In this document: piece after piece, positions 51,469 to 59,683 of the stretch
Numbering within the stretch: position 1 is the stretch's first letter
Layout of the letters: the number at the start of each line of letters is the position of its first letter
NCBI RefSeq assembly: GCF_015354245.1
Contig: NZ_JADKYZ010000002.1
Coordinates: 310,001-374,000, forward strand
DNA: 64,000 nt
Origin: Diaphorobacter caeni
GTDB taxonomy: Bacteria; Pseudomonadota; Gammaproteobacteria; Burkholderiales; Burkholderiaceae_C
Reading direction: 5' to 3'
Notes under the pieces: generated by a model
Told to the model about the DNA's origin: nothing
Database searches by the model: none
What the model saw: the letters and a program-made list of their open reading frames with translations, nothing else
Position numbers and translations under genes: made by a program

Positions 51469-53526
51469 ATGAACGCCATCACCCAAACCGAAGCCCGCGC
51501 CGTCAACACCGCCGCCGCTGTCCCGCTGGAAGCCGCCGACCCGACCAAGAACCTGATTCTGGTTCCGCTGTCGCGGCTGGTACTGCGCCCCACGGGCCGC
51601 AACGTGCGCAAGACCGTCCCGCGCATGTCCATCCCCGAACTGGCCGCGAGCATTCAGCGCGTGGGCCTGTTGCAAAACCTGATCGTGATCGCATCCGCCG
51701 ATGGAGAGCATTACGAGGTGGTCGCCGGTGGCCGTCGCCTCGCAGCCCTCAAGCTGCTGGCGAAGAAGCACCGCATCGCCAAGGATTGGGACGTGCCTTG
51801 CCTGCTGGTGGCCGATGGCACGGCCCGCACCGCCAGCCTCACCGAGAACGTGCAGCGCGAAGCCATGCACCCGGCAGACCAGTTTGAAGCCTTCGCCGCG
51901 TTGGTGGCCGAAGGCCGACCCATCGAGGACATTGCAGCGGATTTCTCCGTCACGCCGCTGGTAGTGCAACGCCGCTTGAAGCTAGCAAACGTCTCCGCGC
52001 GCCTGATGGACGACTACCGCGCCGACGCCGTGAGCCTTGACCAGTTGATGGCTCTCGCCATCACCGACGACCACGCCGCGCAGGAAGCCGCGTTCTACGA
52101 TGCCCCGCAGTGGCAGCGCCAGCCGCACAATCTGCGCGAACGCCTGACCGAGCGCGAAATCGACGCCTACCGGCATCCGCTGGTGCGCTTTGTCGGGCTG
52201 GACACCTACGAGGCCGCAGGCGGCGGCGTGAGCCGTGACCTGTTCGCGGAAGGCGATGCGGGCGTATACCTCAACGACGCCGCGCTGTTGGAACGGCTGG
52301 CGCAGGACAAGCTAGCGGGCATCGCCGCCACCATCCGCGCCGAGGGCTGGGCCTGGGTGGACGCCACGCCGAGCGTGACCCATGCCGATCTGCACGCTTT
52401 CCAACGTGCCCCGAGGGAGCGGCGCACGCCGAACAAGCGCGAGGCGCAGCGCATCGAGCGGCTGCAAGCCAAGATGCAGGCCATCGGCGAGGCCGTGGAT
52501 GCCGCGATGGAGGCCGACGACGAGACCAAGGCCGAAGCCCTGCAGGCGGAAGGCGAGCAGTTGGGCGAACAGTTGCAGGCGCTGGAAGATGGCTTGCAGG
52601 ACTACAGCCCGAACACGAAGGCCGCAGCCGGTGCCATCGTCACCATCGACCGCAACGGCGAGGCCGTCATTCATCGCGGCCTGATGCGCGAGGCCGAGGC
52701 CAAGGCGCTGCGCACGCTGGAACGGCTGCGCCAAGGGTTCAGCGGCGAGGATGCCGAGAACGACGACGAAGGCGACACGGCGGACGCAACGCAGGCCCCC
52801 GCCATATCCGACCGGCTGGCCCAGCGTTTGAGCGCACACCGTACCGCCGCGCTGCAAATCGAAGTCGCCCGGCATCCGCAAGCTGCGCTGGCCGCGTTGG
52901 TGCATGGCATGGTGCAGACCGTGCTGCAAGACCGCTACCACGGCCACGACCTGCCGCTGGGCGTGCGCCTCACGGTGCAAGACCGGCTGGAAGGCATGGC
53001 CCCGGACTGGCCGGAATCGCCTGCCGCTGTGGCGCTGCGCGAACTGCAACGGGTGGCAGGTGAAGCCTTGCCGCAGGACAGCGCCGAACTGTTCGCCGCG
53101 TTGCTGGCGATGGAGCAAAGCGAACTGGTCAAGCTGCTGGCCGTGTGCGTGGCCTCCACGGTGGATGTAGTGACGCCTCGCGCCGTGCCGCATCAACCGG
53201 GTGAGGAACTGGCGCAGGCCGTGGGCCTCGACATGGCCGCATGGTGGCAACCGACCGCAGAAGGCTACTTCAAGCATGTTCCCAAGGCGGCAGTCCTGCA
53301 AGCCGTTGGCGAGTACGCGCCCGAGCAGGTTTCCCGGCTGGCGAAGTTGAAGAAGGCCGACATTGCCAGCGAAGCCGAACGGCTGGCGAACGGTGCCGGG
53401 TGGATGCCCGCCATCTTCAAGGCCGAAACGCCGCAAGCCACGCAGGCGGAACCGCAGGAGCAGGATGACGCCCCGGAAGATGCCGAGGCAATGGCGGATG
53501 AACTCGCCGTGGCGCTGGCCGCTTGA
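51469..53526 (+). CDS. parB: ParB/RepB/Spo0J family partition protein
   Basis: DNA-binding partition protein of 685 residues from the ATG at 51469 (TTGGAGAATCACC before it). The N-terminal ParB domain has PRMSIPELAASIQRVGLLQNL, VAGGRRLAALKLLA and TASLTENVQREAMHP, the ParB arginine-finger and CTP-binding segments, followed by an HTH (DIAADFSVTPLVVQRRLKLANV). A long Glu/Ala-rich coiled region and a further helical C-terminal domain make it much larger than chromosomal ParB (about 300). parA is 5 kb away rather than adjacent. Confidence 0.9.
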   Translation: MNAITQTEARAVNTAAAVPLEAADPTKNLILVPLSRLVLRPTGRNVRKTVPRMSIPELAASIQRVGLLQNLIVIASADGEHYEVVAGGRRLAALKLLAKKHRIAKDWDVPCLLVADGTARTASLTENVQREAMHPADQFEAFAALVAEGRPIEDIAADFSVTPLVVQRRLKLANVSARLMDDYRADAVSLDQLMALAITDDHAAQEAAFYDAPQWQRQPHNLRERLTEREIDAYRHPLVRFVGLDTYEAAGGGVSRDLFAEGDAGVYLNDAALLERLAQDKLAGIAATIRAEGWAWVDATPSVTHADLHAFQRAPRERRTPNKREAQRIERLQAKMQAIGEAVDAAMEADDETKAEALQAEGEQLGEQLQALEDGLQDYSPNTKAAAGAIVTIDRNGEAVIHRGLMREAEAKALRTLERLRQGFSGEDAENDDEGDTADATQAPAISDRLAQRLSAHRTAALQIEVARHPQAALAALVHGMVQTVLQDRYHGHDLPLGVRLTVQDRLEGMAPDWPESPAAVALRELQRVAGEALPQDSAELFAALLAMEQSELVKLLAVCVASTVDVVTPRAVPHQPGEELAQAVGLDMAAWWQPTAEGYFKHVPKAAVLQAVGEYAPEQVSRLAKLKKADIASEAERLANGAGWMPAIFKAETPQATQAEPQEQDDAPEDAEAMADELAVALAA

Positions 53527-53589
53527 CTTGCGCCGACAGCAAGCGCCCCGGCATCGACCGGGGCGCTTCGCTTGAAGGAGGAACGCTCC

Positions 53590-53799
53590 ATGACCCGCAC
53601 CACCACCAGCCGCCCACGCATGGCGGCGATCTACGCCCCCGGCACGGTACGCGCCCGCCGCTGGCACGGCGATGGCGACGTGCGCGGCTACCGCCCGCCC
53701 TCGGGTTGGTCAGCCCGCGCCGACCTCACCGACATTCACCCCATCACGGGCCGCGCCTTGCCGTGTGCCGTGTGGTGGCTCATCGAGACGAAGGAATAA
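53590..53799 (+). CDS. Small conserved ICE protein
   Basis: A 69-residue protein, not recognised, starting at the ATG at 53590 after AAGGAGGAACG, a strong ribosome binding site. Its sequence (PRMAAIYAPGTVRARRWHGDGDVRGY) is basic and soluble. It is 63 nt after parB and has the GC-rich codon bias of the core genes. No function can be proposed. Confidence 0.6.
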   Translation: MTRTTTSRPRMAAIYAPGTVRARRWHGDGDVRGYRPPSGWSARADLTDIHPITGRALPCAVWWLIETKE

Positions 53800-54645
53800 C
53801 CCGATCGGCACCGCGCCCAGGCCGTTCCGTCCTGGGCGCGGTGAAAAAGCAAAATCCGGGCGCGGCGGTGGCCGCGCCCGGTGTTCAAGGCCAACAGCCG
53901 AATCAGAACGCCGCTGTCTTCGCGGTGGCTCAGGCGGCGGCGTTAGAGCAGCCGAGCATCCGCCCGGCCCACACCTGCGCGCTGCGCTTGTCTCCAGGGG
54001 AAAGCCCTGCGGGCTATCCCCGCCGCGCGATGCTTGGCGCCCCTTGATGCCGCCGAACCGGCTGCGCCAGATCGGCCCGGCCAGCGCCCCGCCGTGATGG
54101 ACGAGGCGTTGGCGAACACGCCGGGGCTTACTGCGGCAGGTTGTGCAAATGCGTGCCGTCCTCAACGCTGGCGGTTCCTGCCTGTCACGTCACGAAGGAC
54201 GGTTCACGGACAACCCGCCCGGCATCGCTATGGAGCTTCCACGCCACGCCTCAAGACCGGCACCGCAAGGTGCGGCAGGGGCGTTCTCGCTTGTTGTCGT
54301 CGGGTGGTTGACCTGGCCCGCGTCAGCGGGCGAGCCGGAGCAGCCTTCATGCGGAGATGCCGAGCCGGCCCTGTCTCCTTGCGGTGCGGTTCGGCCCAAG
54401 GCGTCCTTGTGTTGTTGTGAATCCTGGCGGTGGCGCGGCTGCGCCTCGGGCTTCATGGCTGCAACCGTCCGGCGAAAACAATTTCCCCGCCGCTGCGCGG
54501 CTTCCTCGCGGGACAAATTCTTTTCGCCTCCCGGCTCTCCACTGCGTTTCGACCGCAAGCGGTGCAGCCCGCCCGTCCCCCGCCGGCCGGATCACAACAA
54601 GGACGCGATGGGCGCGAACCTTGTTCCACCAAAAGGAGTTTCATC
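53800..54645 (+). other. 846-bp non-coding segment of the ICE core
   Basis: The longest gap in the element. 53977-54088 is a direct copy of 55208-55317 (shared GGGGAAAGCCCTGCGGGCTA and CGCGCGATGCTTGG). The rest has no plausible gene; frames are Arg/Cys-rich. The 3' part contains the DUF736 leader ending AAAAGGAG. It may hold a regulatory RNA or a lost gene; nothing in the sequence decides. Confidence 0.4.
53977..54088 (+). repeat. Direct repeat, copy 1 of the 110-bp ICE element
   Basis: About 110 bp matching 55208-55317 at most positions, including GGGGAAAGCCCTGCGGGCTA, CGCGCGATGCTTGG and CCGAACCGG-CCAGATCGG. The block has an internal inverted repeat, GCCCTGCGGGC. The two copies are about 1.2 kb apart and flank DUF736. 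Confidence 0.65.
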
Positions 54646-54960
54646 ATGGCCAACATCGGCACCTTCACCGCAGACAAAGACGGCTTCACCGGCACGCTTC
54701 GCACCCTGACGCTCAACGTCAAGGTCAAGCTGGTGCCCAACGACAAGGGCGACAACGAGAAGGCCCCCGACTTCCGCCTGCAGGCCGCCAGCCACGACAT
54801 CGGCGCGGCGTGGAAGAAGACCAGCGAGGCCGGGCGGGAGTACATCTCCGTGACCCTTGACGATCCTTCGTTCCCGGCCACGGTCTACGCCCGCCTGATC
54901 GAAGGCGAGTATGGCACGCACGACCTGATCTGGTCGCGCAGCAAGCCCCAGGCGGCGTGA
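54646..54960 (+). CDS. DUF736 domain protein
   Basis: A 104-residue soluble protein of the DUF736 family, common on conjugative elements. It starts [20 protein letters not shown] after AAAAGGAG and has [20 protein letters not shown] and [21 protein letters not shown], the family segments. The function is unknown. It lies between two copies of a direct repeat. Confidence 0.87.
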   Translation: MANIGTFTADKDGFTGTLRTLTLNVKVKLVPNDKGDNEKAPDFRLQAASHDIGAAWKKTSEAGREYISVTLDDPSFPATVYARLIEGEYGTHDLIWSRSKPQAA

Positions 54961-55317
54961 CCGCCGCCCGCAGCGCCCCGCCACACCGGCGGGGCGCTGC
55001 GCTGTTTCTTCGCGCCAAACCTGGCAGCGGCAGGCAGTAACCCATAGCAGGTTGCGTTTCCATACGCGGAAGCTGCGTCCGTGCCATCGGTCAGGACATG
55101 GCGTGTCGGCACGATGCGCCGCCGGGCTTTCGGGCTACGCCCCGTGCCGTCTTCGTCGTCACGGCCATTCGGCTTCAATCCCTCACGCCTTCGCGCCTAC
55201 GGCGCTGCGCGCTTCGCTTGCCTCTAGGGGAAAGCCCTGCGGGCTATCCCTGCCGCGCGATGCTTGGCACCCCTCGATACCGCCGAACCGGCGCCGCCGG
55301 ATCGGCGCGGCCAGCGT
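54961..55317. other. Non-coding segment between DUF736 and the XRE gene
   Basis: A 357-bp gap without a gene. Its right end, 55208-55317, is the second copy of the 110-bp direct repeat and runs straight into the stop codon of the XRE gene on the other strand. The stretch 55120-55200 also resembles 42280-42345 (GGCCATTCGGCTT, ATCCCT-ACGCCT). Confidence 0.5.
55208..55317 (+). repeat. Direct repeat, copy 2 of the 110-bp ICE element
   Basis: Second copy of the element at 53977-54088; it ends exactly at the stop of the XRE gene. Confidence 0.65.
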
Positions 55318-55611
55318 CTACGGCTGGGCCGCTGCTGCGAGCTGGCTTTCAGCCTCGCTCATCAGCACCGCCGTGCTGCATTCGAGCGCGCCGGCAATCT
55401 TGAAGATGATCGCCAGCGTGGGCATGTGCTCGCCACGCTCGACCTTGCCCATGTGCGAGCGCTCGATGCCGGCCAGGTGCGCCAGCGATTCCTGCGCGAT
55501 GCCGCGTTCCGTCCGCAACGCGCGCACCGCAGCGCCGAAGGCTTGCGCCAACTCGGCATCGTAGGTGGTGGCGCCGGCCGGTCGGCCGCGCTGGATGGAT
55601 CGCTTCTGCAT
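55318..55611 (-). CDS. XRE-family transcriptional regulator
   Basis: A 97-residue HTH protein from the ATG at 55611 (MQKRSIQRGRPAGATTYDAE). The HTH is AVRALRTERGIAQESLAHLA then IERSHMGKVERGEHMPTLAIIFKIAGAL, the standard XRE form. It is the only core regulator on the minus strand, facing the second DUF2958 gene. Two perfect palindromes occupy the gap between them, so it probably controls both promoters. A TTG at 55638 is in frame and possible. Confidence 0.86.
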   Translation of the reverse strand: MQKRSIQRGRPAGATTYDAELAQAFGAAVRALRTERGIAQESLAHLAGIERSHMGKVERGEHMPTLAIIFKIAGALECSTAVLMSEAESQLAAAAQP

Positions 55612-55696
55612 AGACAGAAGCGTCAAGTCGCAGCACAATTAAAACCACGTTATCTTTAACTCTTGACTGGAATTTCACGGTTTTGTGTTTTTACGG

Positions 55697-55724
55697 AAAT
55701 CCGCATCTACGCCTCTGCGGATTT
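55697..55724. promoter_or_regulatory. Palindrome 1 in the XRE/DUF2958 divergent region
   Basis: AAATCCGCA (55697-55705) and TGCGGATTT (55716-55724) are perfect inverted arms of 9 bp with a 10-bp spacer, a likely operator for the adjacent XRE regulator. Confidence 0.6.
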
Positions 55725-55768
55725 ACGCATCAGCGCAAAACCACGGAATCACAATCGTGCTTTTTACA

Positions 55769-55804
55769 GAATCCGCCGATGCGTTTTCACGCTTTGGCGG
55801 ATTC
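55769..55804. promoter_or_regulatory. Palindrome 2 in the XRE/DUF2958 divergent region
   Basis: GAATCCGCC (55769-55777) and GGCGGATTC (55796-55804) are perfect 9-bp inverted arms with an 18-bp spacer, 20 nt before the DUF2958 ATG. They share the core ATCCGC with palindrome 1, so the same protein may bind both. Confidence 0.6.
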
Positions 55805-55824
55805 GTACAAATCAGAGGATCGCC

Positions 55825-56172
55825 ATGACCCCGCTCATCACCGAGGACGAACGCCAGCAACTGCTGGCGCACGGTGAGACCCGCGCAGCGGGCCGGGCCA
55901 TTGACCCGCTGCCCGTGGTGCGGCTGTTCACGCCGGACGCGCACGCCACCTGGCTGCTGGCCGCGCTCGATCCTGCGGATGGCGATACGGCTTGGGGCGT
56001 TTGCAACGTGGGCATCGGTATGCCCGCGCTGGGCACCATCAAGCTGTCCGACTTGGCTTCCATCGTCGGCCCGCGCCAACAGTCGGTCATGCGCGACCGT
56101 TATTTCCAGGCAGTGCGGCCCTTGTCGGAATACCTGCGGCTGATGCAGGAAAACGGCGGCATCGTTGATTAG
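55825..56172 (+). CDS. DUF2958 domain protein, second paralogue
   Basis: A 115-residue DUF2958 protein starting MTPLITEDERQQLLAHGETR at the ATG at 55825 (AGAGGA 8 nt upstream). The core PVVRLFTPDAHATWLLAALDP and GVCNVGIGMPALGTIKLSDL aligns with the protein at 43368-43718. It is under the control region of the divergent XRE gene. The function is unknown. Confidence 0.86.
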   Translation: MTPLITEDERQQLLAHGETRAAGRAIDPLPVVRLFTPDAHATWLLAALDPADGDTAWGVCNVGIGMPALGTIKLSDLASIVGPRQQSVMRDRYFQAVRPLSEYLRLMQENGGIVD

Positions 56173-56514
56173 AGGCCGTTCGCGGCCCAGCGCAGCAGAT
56201 CGTATTGAGACTATTTCTGTCTTGCCTCAGACCTGTGAGGTCTTAATTTCCACTCTTGCACCAAGACAGTGCCACTGTGTTGAAAACAGTCACGATCTCT
56301 GGCGCGGGCTGCGGCACGGTATTCCATGCCGCGTGATGTTTTGGGACTGCGCGGCCGTCGTATTCGGACGCATTGCGCAATACCTCGGAGCCCATCGGTC
56401 TTGACACTTGATGTTACAGCTCAAACAGATTCGGATGATGTGTTGATGCGAATGCGGTAGCTCCGTTCTGAACGCCCGTGACGACGTTTCCGTGGTTCAA
56501 AGGGAGCTTGCGTC
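56173..56514 (+). other. Intergenic region before the DUF2285 gene, no gene seen
   Basis: A 342-bp gap, less GC-rich than the core genes. TTGACA at 56401-56406 could be a -35 for the DUF2285 transcript, but no good -10 lies at the right distance. CCTCA and TGAGG at about 56226-56241 form a short inverted repeat. No reading frame here looks real. Confidence 0.35.
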
Positions 56515-57288
56515 ATGGTCAATCCTCACCACATCGCGCAGTGGTATCCGACCGCTGCCTATTTCTACATCCTGTGCCTGGATGCGCTCGCATTGGCTTG
56601 GGAATACTTGCGCCGCCATCCCGAATACCGGCTCGACTGGCTGCGCCACCAGCGCCGGCCGCGCGCAGCACAGCAGGCCGCGCTTCGCTGGGGCCTGCGC
56701 CTGCTGGAAGACCCGGCCCTGGATGCGCGCGACGCGCATCCGGCCTGGCTACCCGGCCACGATGCCGTGGTGCAGCTCTACGCGGATGCCGATCCGCCTG
56801 CCGGTGCTCCAGTCTTCTCGCTGTGGAGCATCCTCGGCCACAAACAACTGATCCACGATGGCAAGCAACTCGTGCTGATCGCACACGGCCCCGGCGGGTG
56901 CCAACGCTTCGCGCTGGCGCCGGGCCTGGAAGACGGCATGGCGGTCGCTTATGCACATCGCGGAAGTGGCGGCGGCGCTGCCGCGCCTGCGCGCAGCGCG
57001 ACGCCGGGGGCGGCCAAGCCCCGGCCGACACCTGCCGTGATGCTGGAGCTGCACACGCTGCAAGCACTCGACGCGACCCTTGCGGGTGCGTCTTTGCGCG
57101 ACGTGGCCGAAGGACTGTTCGGGGCTGATGCCGTGGCGGCCGACTGGCACGCCGACGGCGACCTGCGCGCCCGTGTGCGCCGCCTGGTGCGCCGGGGCAA
57201 TGCGTTGATGCGCGGCGGCTATCGCCGCTTAGCACAACTGCCGCCGCTTGAGAAGGGACGTTTTGATGGGGACGCAAAACGTCCCTGA
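56515..57288 (+). CDS. FseA-like excision activator (DUF6499-DUF2285)
   Basis: A 257-residue DNA-binding protein. The N-terminus AAYFYILCLDALALAWEYLRRHPEYRLDW matches the DUF6499 part, and the C-terminus (about 190-257) AVMLELHTLQALDATLAGASLRDVAEGLFG is the DUF2285 HTH. In Mesorhizobium ICEMlSym these two halves are separate frames joined by a programmed frameshift to make FseA, the activator of the excisionase. Here they are one continuous frame. It precedes the AlpA-like HTH gene by 83 nt, which fits that pathway. The stretch between the halves is Ala/Pro-rich. Confidence 0.75.
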   Translation: MVNPHHIAQWYPTAAYFYILCLDALALAWEYLRRHPEYRLDWLRHQRRPRAAQQAALRWGLRLLEDPALDARDAHPAWLPGHDAVVQLYADADPPAGAPVFSLWSILGHKQLIHDGKQLVLIAHGPGGCQRFALAPGLEDGMAVAYAHRGSGGGAAAPARSATPGAAKPRPTPAVMLELHTLQALDATLAGASLRDVAEGLFGADAVAADWHADGDLRARVRRLVRRGNALMRGGYRRLAQLPPLEKGRFDGDAKRP

Positions 57289-57371
57289 GCAGGAGGGCCG
57301 CGTTTTCTGAGACTGCCGCCATCCGGTTGCGCTGTGTGGCCGGAGCTTTGAAAGCTATGGAGGTTCACACC

Positions 57372-57653
57372 ATGCGTCCTGCACCTTTGCGGCCTGCCGC
57401 CGCTCCTGTTCCCGCTGCCGCGCAGCCGCAGCGCTACCTCACCAACGACGAAGCCGCCGAGTACCTGCGCCTGTCGCCGCGCACGCTGGAAAAGCAGCGC
57501 GTGCTGGGCGGCGGCCCGCGCTTTCGGAAATTCGGCCGGCGCGTCATGTACGCCGTGGCCGACCTCGATGCCTGGGCCGCCGACCGCAGCTTCGAGACGA
57601 CCTCCGATCCCGAGTACGCCGAGCACCATGCGGCGGACAGCCGTGCGCGCTGA
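57372..57653 (+). CDS. AlpA/excisionase-like HTH protein
   Basis: A 93-residue protein from the ATG at 57372. After an Ala/Pro-rich start it has an excisionase-type winged HTH: YLTNDEAAEYLRLSPRTLEKQ then RFRKFGRRVMYAVADLDAWAA. This is the HTH_17 fold of Xis/AlpA recombination directionality factors. It sits between the FseA-like gene and repA, so it could be the excision factor or a transfer regulator; Tn4371-type elements always carry it. A GTG/TTG earlier start is unlikely. Confidence 0.82.
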   Translation: MRPAPLRPAAAPVPAAAQPQRYLTNDEAAEYLRLSPRTLEKQRVLGGGPRFRKFGRRVMYAVADLDAWAADRSFETTSDPEYAEHHAADSRAR

Positions 57654-57679
57654 TCGGCGGTGCGCGGGTGGCCTTCGCC

Positions 57680-58522
57680 ATGTCCAAGCCCACGCAGGAA
57701 CGCGAACAGCTCGATCTGTTCCGCGCCTTGCCGGGCGACATGGCGCCGCGCGACAGCCAGGACTTGATGGCTTTTCCGTTTTTCTCGCTGGCGAAGTCAC
57801 GGCGCACCGCGCCGATCGACTTCCGCGCAAGCAACGTCACGATCCGCGTGGAAGGCACAGCCGAGCACGGCATCGCCACGATCTGGGACGCGGACGTGCT
57901 GATATGGGCGGCCTCGCAGATCGTGGAGGCACGCGACGCGGGCCTGCGGCCGTCGCGGCTGATGCAGGCCACGCCCTACGAGATCCTGCGCTTCATCGGG
58001 CGCGGTACGGGTCTGCGCGACTACCAGCGCCTCAAGGCGGCGCTGGATCGCCTGCAATCGACCACGGTGGCCACGTCGATCCGGGAGACCACGGGAAGGC
58101 GGTTGCACCGCTTCTCGTGGATCAACGAGTGGAAGGAACTGGCCGATGCCAAGGGAACGCCCCTGGGGCTGGAGCTGATCTTGCCCGACTGGTTCTATGC
58201 GGGCGTGGTGGATGCCGCCCTGGTGCTGACCATCGACCAAGCGTATTTCCGGCTGACGGGCGGCATCGAGCGGTGGCTGTACCGCCTGGTGCGCAAGCAT
58301 GGCGGGCGGCAGGAAGGTGGCTGGCAGTTCGACTTCCGACACCTGTGGCGCAAATCGGGCAGCGCCACGCGCTTCTCGGACTTCGCTTACGACCTGCGCG
58401 TGCTTGTCGCGCGGCAGTCGCTGCCCGGCTACGTCCTGGGCATCGAGCGGATGCCGGGCGATGGGGCCGAGCTGCTGATATTCCGCCCAGCGCGTCCCGT
58501 GCCGCCTACGGCACGGGGATAA
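57680..58522 (+). CDS. repA: Replication initiator protein RepA (RPA family)
   Basis: Plasmid-type replication initiator of 280 residues from the ATG at 57680 (MSKPTQEREQLDLF); a GTG at 57668 is also in frame. The family segments are ALPGDMAPRDSQDLMAFPFFSL, TPYEILRFIGRGTG and RLKAALDRLQSTTVATS, with the winged-helix part ending GGWQFDFRHLWRKSGSATRFSD. It is followed at once by three iterons and then parA, a plasmid-like replication and partition module. Confidence 0.88.
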   Translation: MSKPTQEREQLDLFRALPGDMAPRDSQDLMAFPFFSLAKSRRTAPIDFRASNVTIRVEGTAEHGIATIWDADVLIWAASQIVEARDAGLRPSRLMQATPYEILRFIGRGTGLRDYQRLKAALDRLQSTTVATSIRETTGRRLHRFSWINEWKELADAKGTPLGLELILPDWFYAGVVDAALVLTIDQAYFRLTGGIERWLYRLVRKHGGRQEGGWQFDFRHLWRKSGSATRFSDFAYDLRVLVARQSLPGYVLGIERMPGDGAELLIFRPARPVPPTARG

Positions 58523-58548
58523 GCGGTGCGCAGCCTGTGGACGGGCTC

Positions 58549-58612
58549 GTGCTATCAGGAGTACGGGGACTAGTGCTATCGGGAGTATGGCTATCGTGCT
58601 ATCAGGAGTACG
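58549..58612 (+). repeat. Three tandem iterons downstream of repA (candidate oriV)
   Basis: The 17-bp unit GTGCTATCAGGAGTACG occurs at 58549-58565 and 58596-58612, with a variant (two changes) at 58573-58589. Starts are 24 and 23 bp apart, about two helical turns. The same head (GTGCTATCAGG) appears once more at 60829-60839. Location between repA and parA suggests RepA binding sites forming an origin. Confidence 0.72.
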
Positions 58613-58775
58613 AATCGCCCGCAAAGCCAATGCTGGCGCGGGTTTCGGCCTCCCTTAACTTACCTAACCTAAATTCTCTAACTGGTAGTAGAAGCGCCGC
58701 GCCACGGTGGACAACCGCCACGCGGCCACAAACACGGCAGGCAAAGCCCGGTTTTCCAACACGGAGGGCCAGGCC

Positions 58776-59414
58776 ATGATCGTCGCGCTGCTCAATCAGA
58801 AAGGTGGCGTGGGCAAGACCACGCTCGCCACCCACATCGCCGGCGAGCTGGCGATGCGCGGGCAGCACGTCGTGCTGCTGGATGCCGACCCGCAGGGTTC
58901 ATCGCTGGACTGGACGCAACGCAGAAGTCAGCAAGGCTTGCCACGGCTGTTCAGCGCTGTGGGCCTCGCACGCGAAACGCTGCATCAGGAAGCGCCAGAG
59001 CTTGCCAGGCGGGCAGATCACATCGTCATCGACGGCCCGCCGCGCATCGCTGCGCTGGCGCGCTCCGCGCTGCTGGCGGCCGAGCGCGTGCTGATCCCGG
59101 TGCAGCCCAGCCCCTACGACTTGTGGGCCAGCGCCGAGATGGTCGCGCTGATCCGCGAGGCACAAGTCTTTCGGCCTGCGCTGCGCGCGGCCTTCGTCAT
59201 CAATCGGCGCGTCAGCACCACCGTGATCGGGCGCGAAGCGCGCCAGGCGCTCGCCGACCAGCCGCTTCCTGCGCTGCGCGCGGAAGTGCATCAGCGCATC
59301 GTGTTCGCCGACAGCGTGACCGCTGGCCGGCTTGCACGCGAGACGGAACCGGACAGCGCCGCCGCGCGGGAAATCACCGCGCTCGTGGACGAACTGCTGC
59401 GGTGGACGACATGA
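58776..59414 (+). CDS. parA: ParA-family partition ATPase
   Basis: Walker-type partition ATPase of 212 residues from the ATG at 58776 with GGAGGGCCAGG before it. It has the deviant Walker A KGGVGKTTLATH (residues 9-20), LLDADPQGSSLDW, the DHIVIDGPPR Walker B region, and VQPSPYDLWASAEM, the segment of the small ParA/Soj-like plasmid proteins that lack the N-terminal HTH. Its stop overlaps the next small gene by 4 nt. With ParB and the iterons it forms a partition system. Confidence 0.92.
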   Translation: MIVALLNQKGGVGKTTLATHIAGELAMRGQHVVLLDADPQGSSLDWTQRRSQQGLPRLFSAVGLARETLHQEAPELARRADHIVIDGPPRIAALARSALLAAERVLIPVQPSPYDLWASAEMVALIREAQVFRPALRAAFVINRRVSTTVIGREARQALADQPLPALRAEVHQRIVFADSVTAGRLARETEPDSAAAREITALVDELLRWTT

Positions 59415-59683
59415 CCGCGAAGTCACCACCTCGCGCAAAGCGCGTCGGCATCGGCGCGCGTCCGCCCGCGAATCCGCACGCCGAGGCGTGGATTCGGCAG
59501 GGCGATGCCGATGCGCTCGGCAAGGGCGACCTCTACACGGCCCGCCTCACCCTCGACATCACGCCCGCGCTGCGGGCGCGCATCAAGATCGCCGCCTTCG
59601 GCCAAGGCGTGACCGTGGCCGATCTGCTGCGCGGCCTGCTCGAACGGGAGTTTCCCGAACAACGCAGGGAGAACACACCATGA
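59411..59683 (+). CDS. Small ParA-partner protein (ribbon-helix-helix-like)
   Basis: A 90-residue protein whose ATG overlaps the parA stop by 4 nt and whose stop overlaps the DUF2840 start by 4 nt. A basic N-tail (KSPPRAKRVGIGARPP) is followed by YTARLTLDITPALRARIKIA and GVTVADLLRGLLEREFPE, which looks like a ribbon-helix-helix DNA-binding domain. By position it may be a ParG/ParC-type centromere-binding partner of ParA, or a co-regulator. That role is inferred. Confidence 0.65.
   Translation: MTAKSPPRAKRVGIGARPPANPHAEAWIRQGDADALGKGDLYTARLTLDITPALRARIKIAAFGQGVTVADLLRGLLEREFPEQRRENTP

Noticed and set aside
54143-54709. 188-codon frame in the gap before DUF736
   Set aside because: Runs through the DUF736 start in another frame and is Arg/Pro/Cys-rich with no motif.
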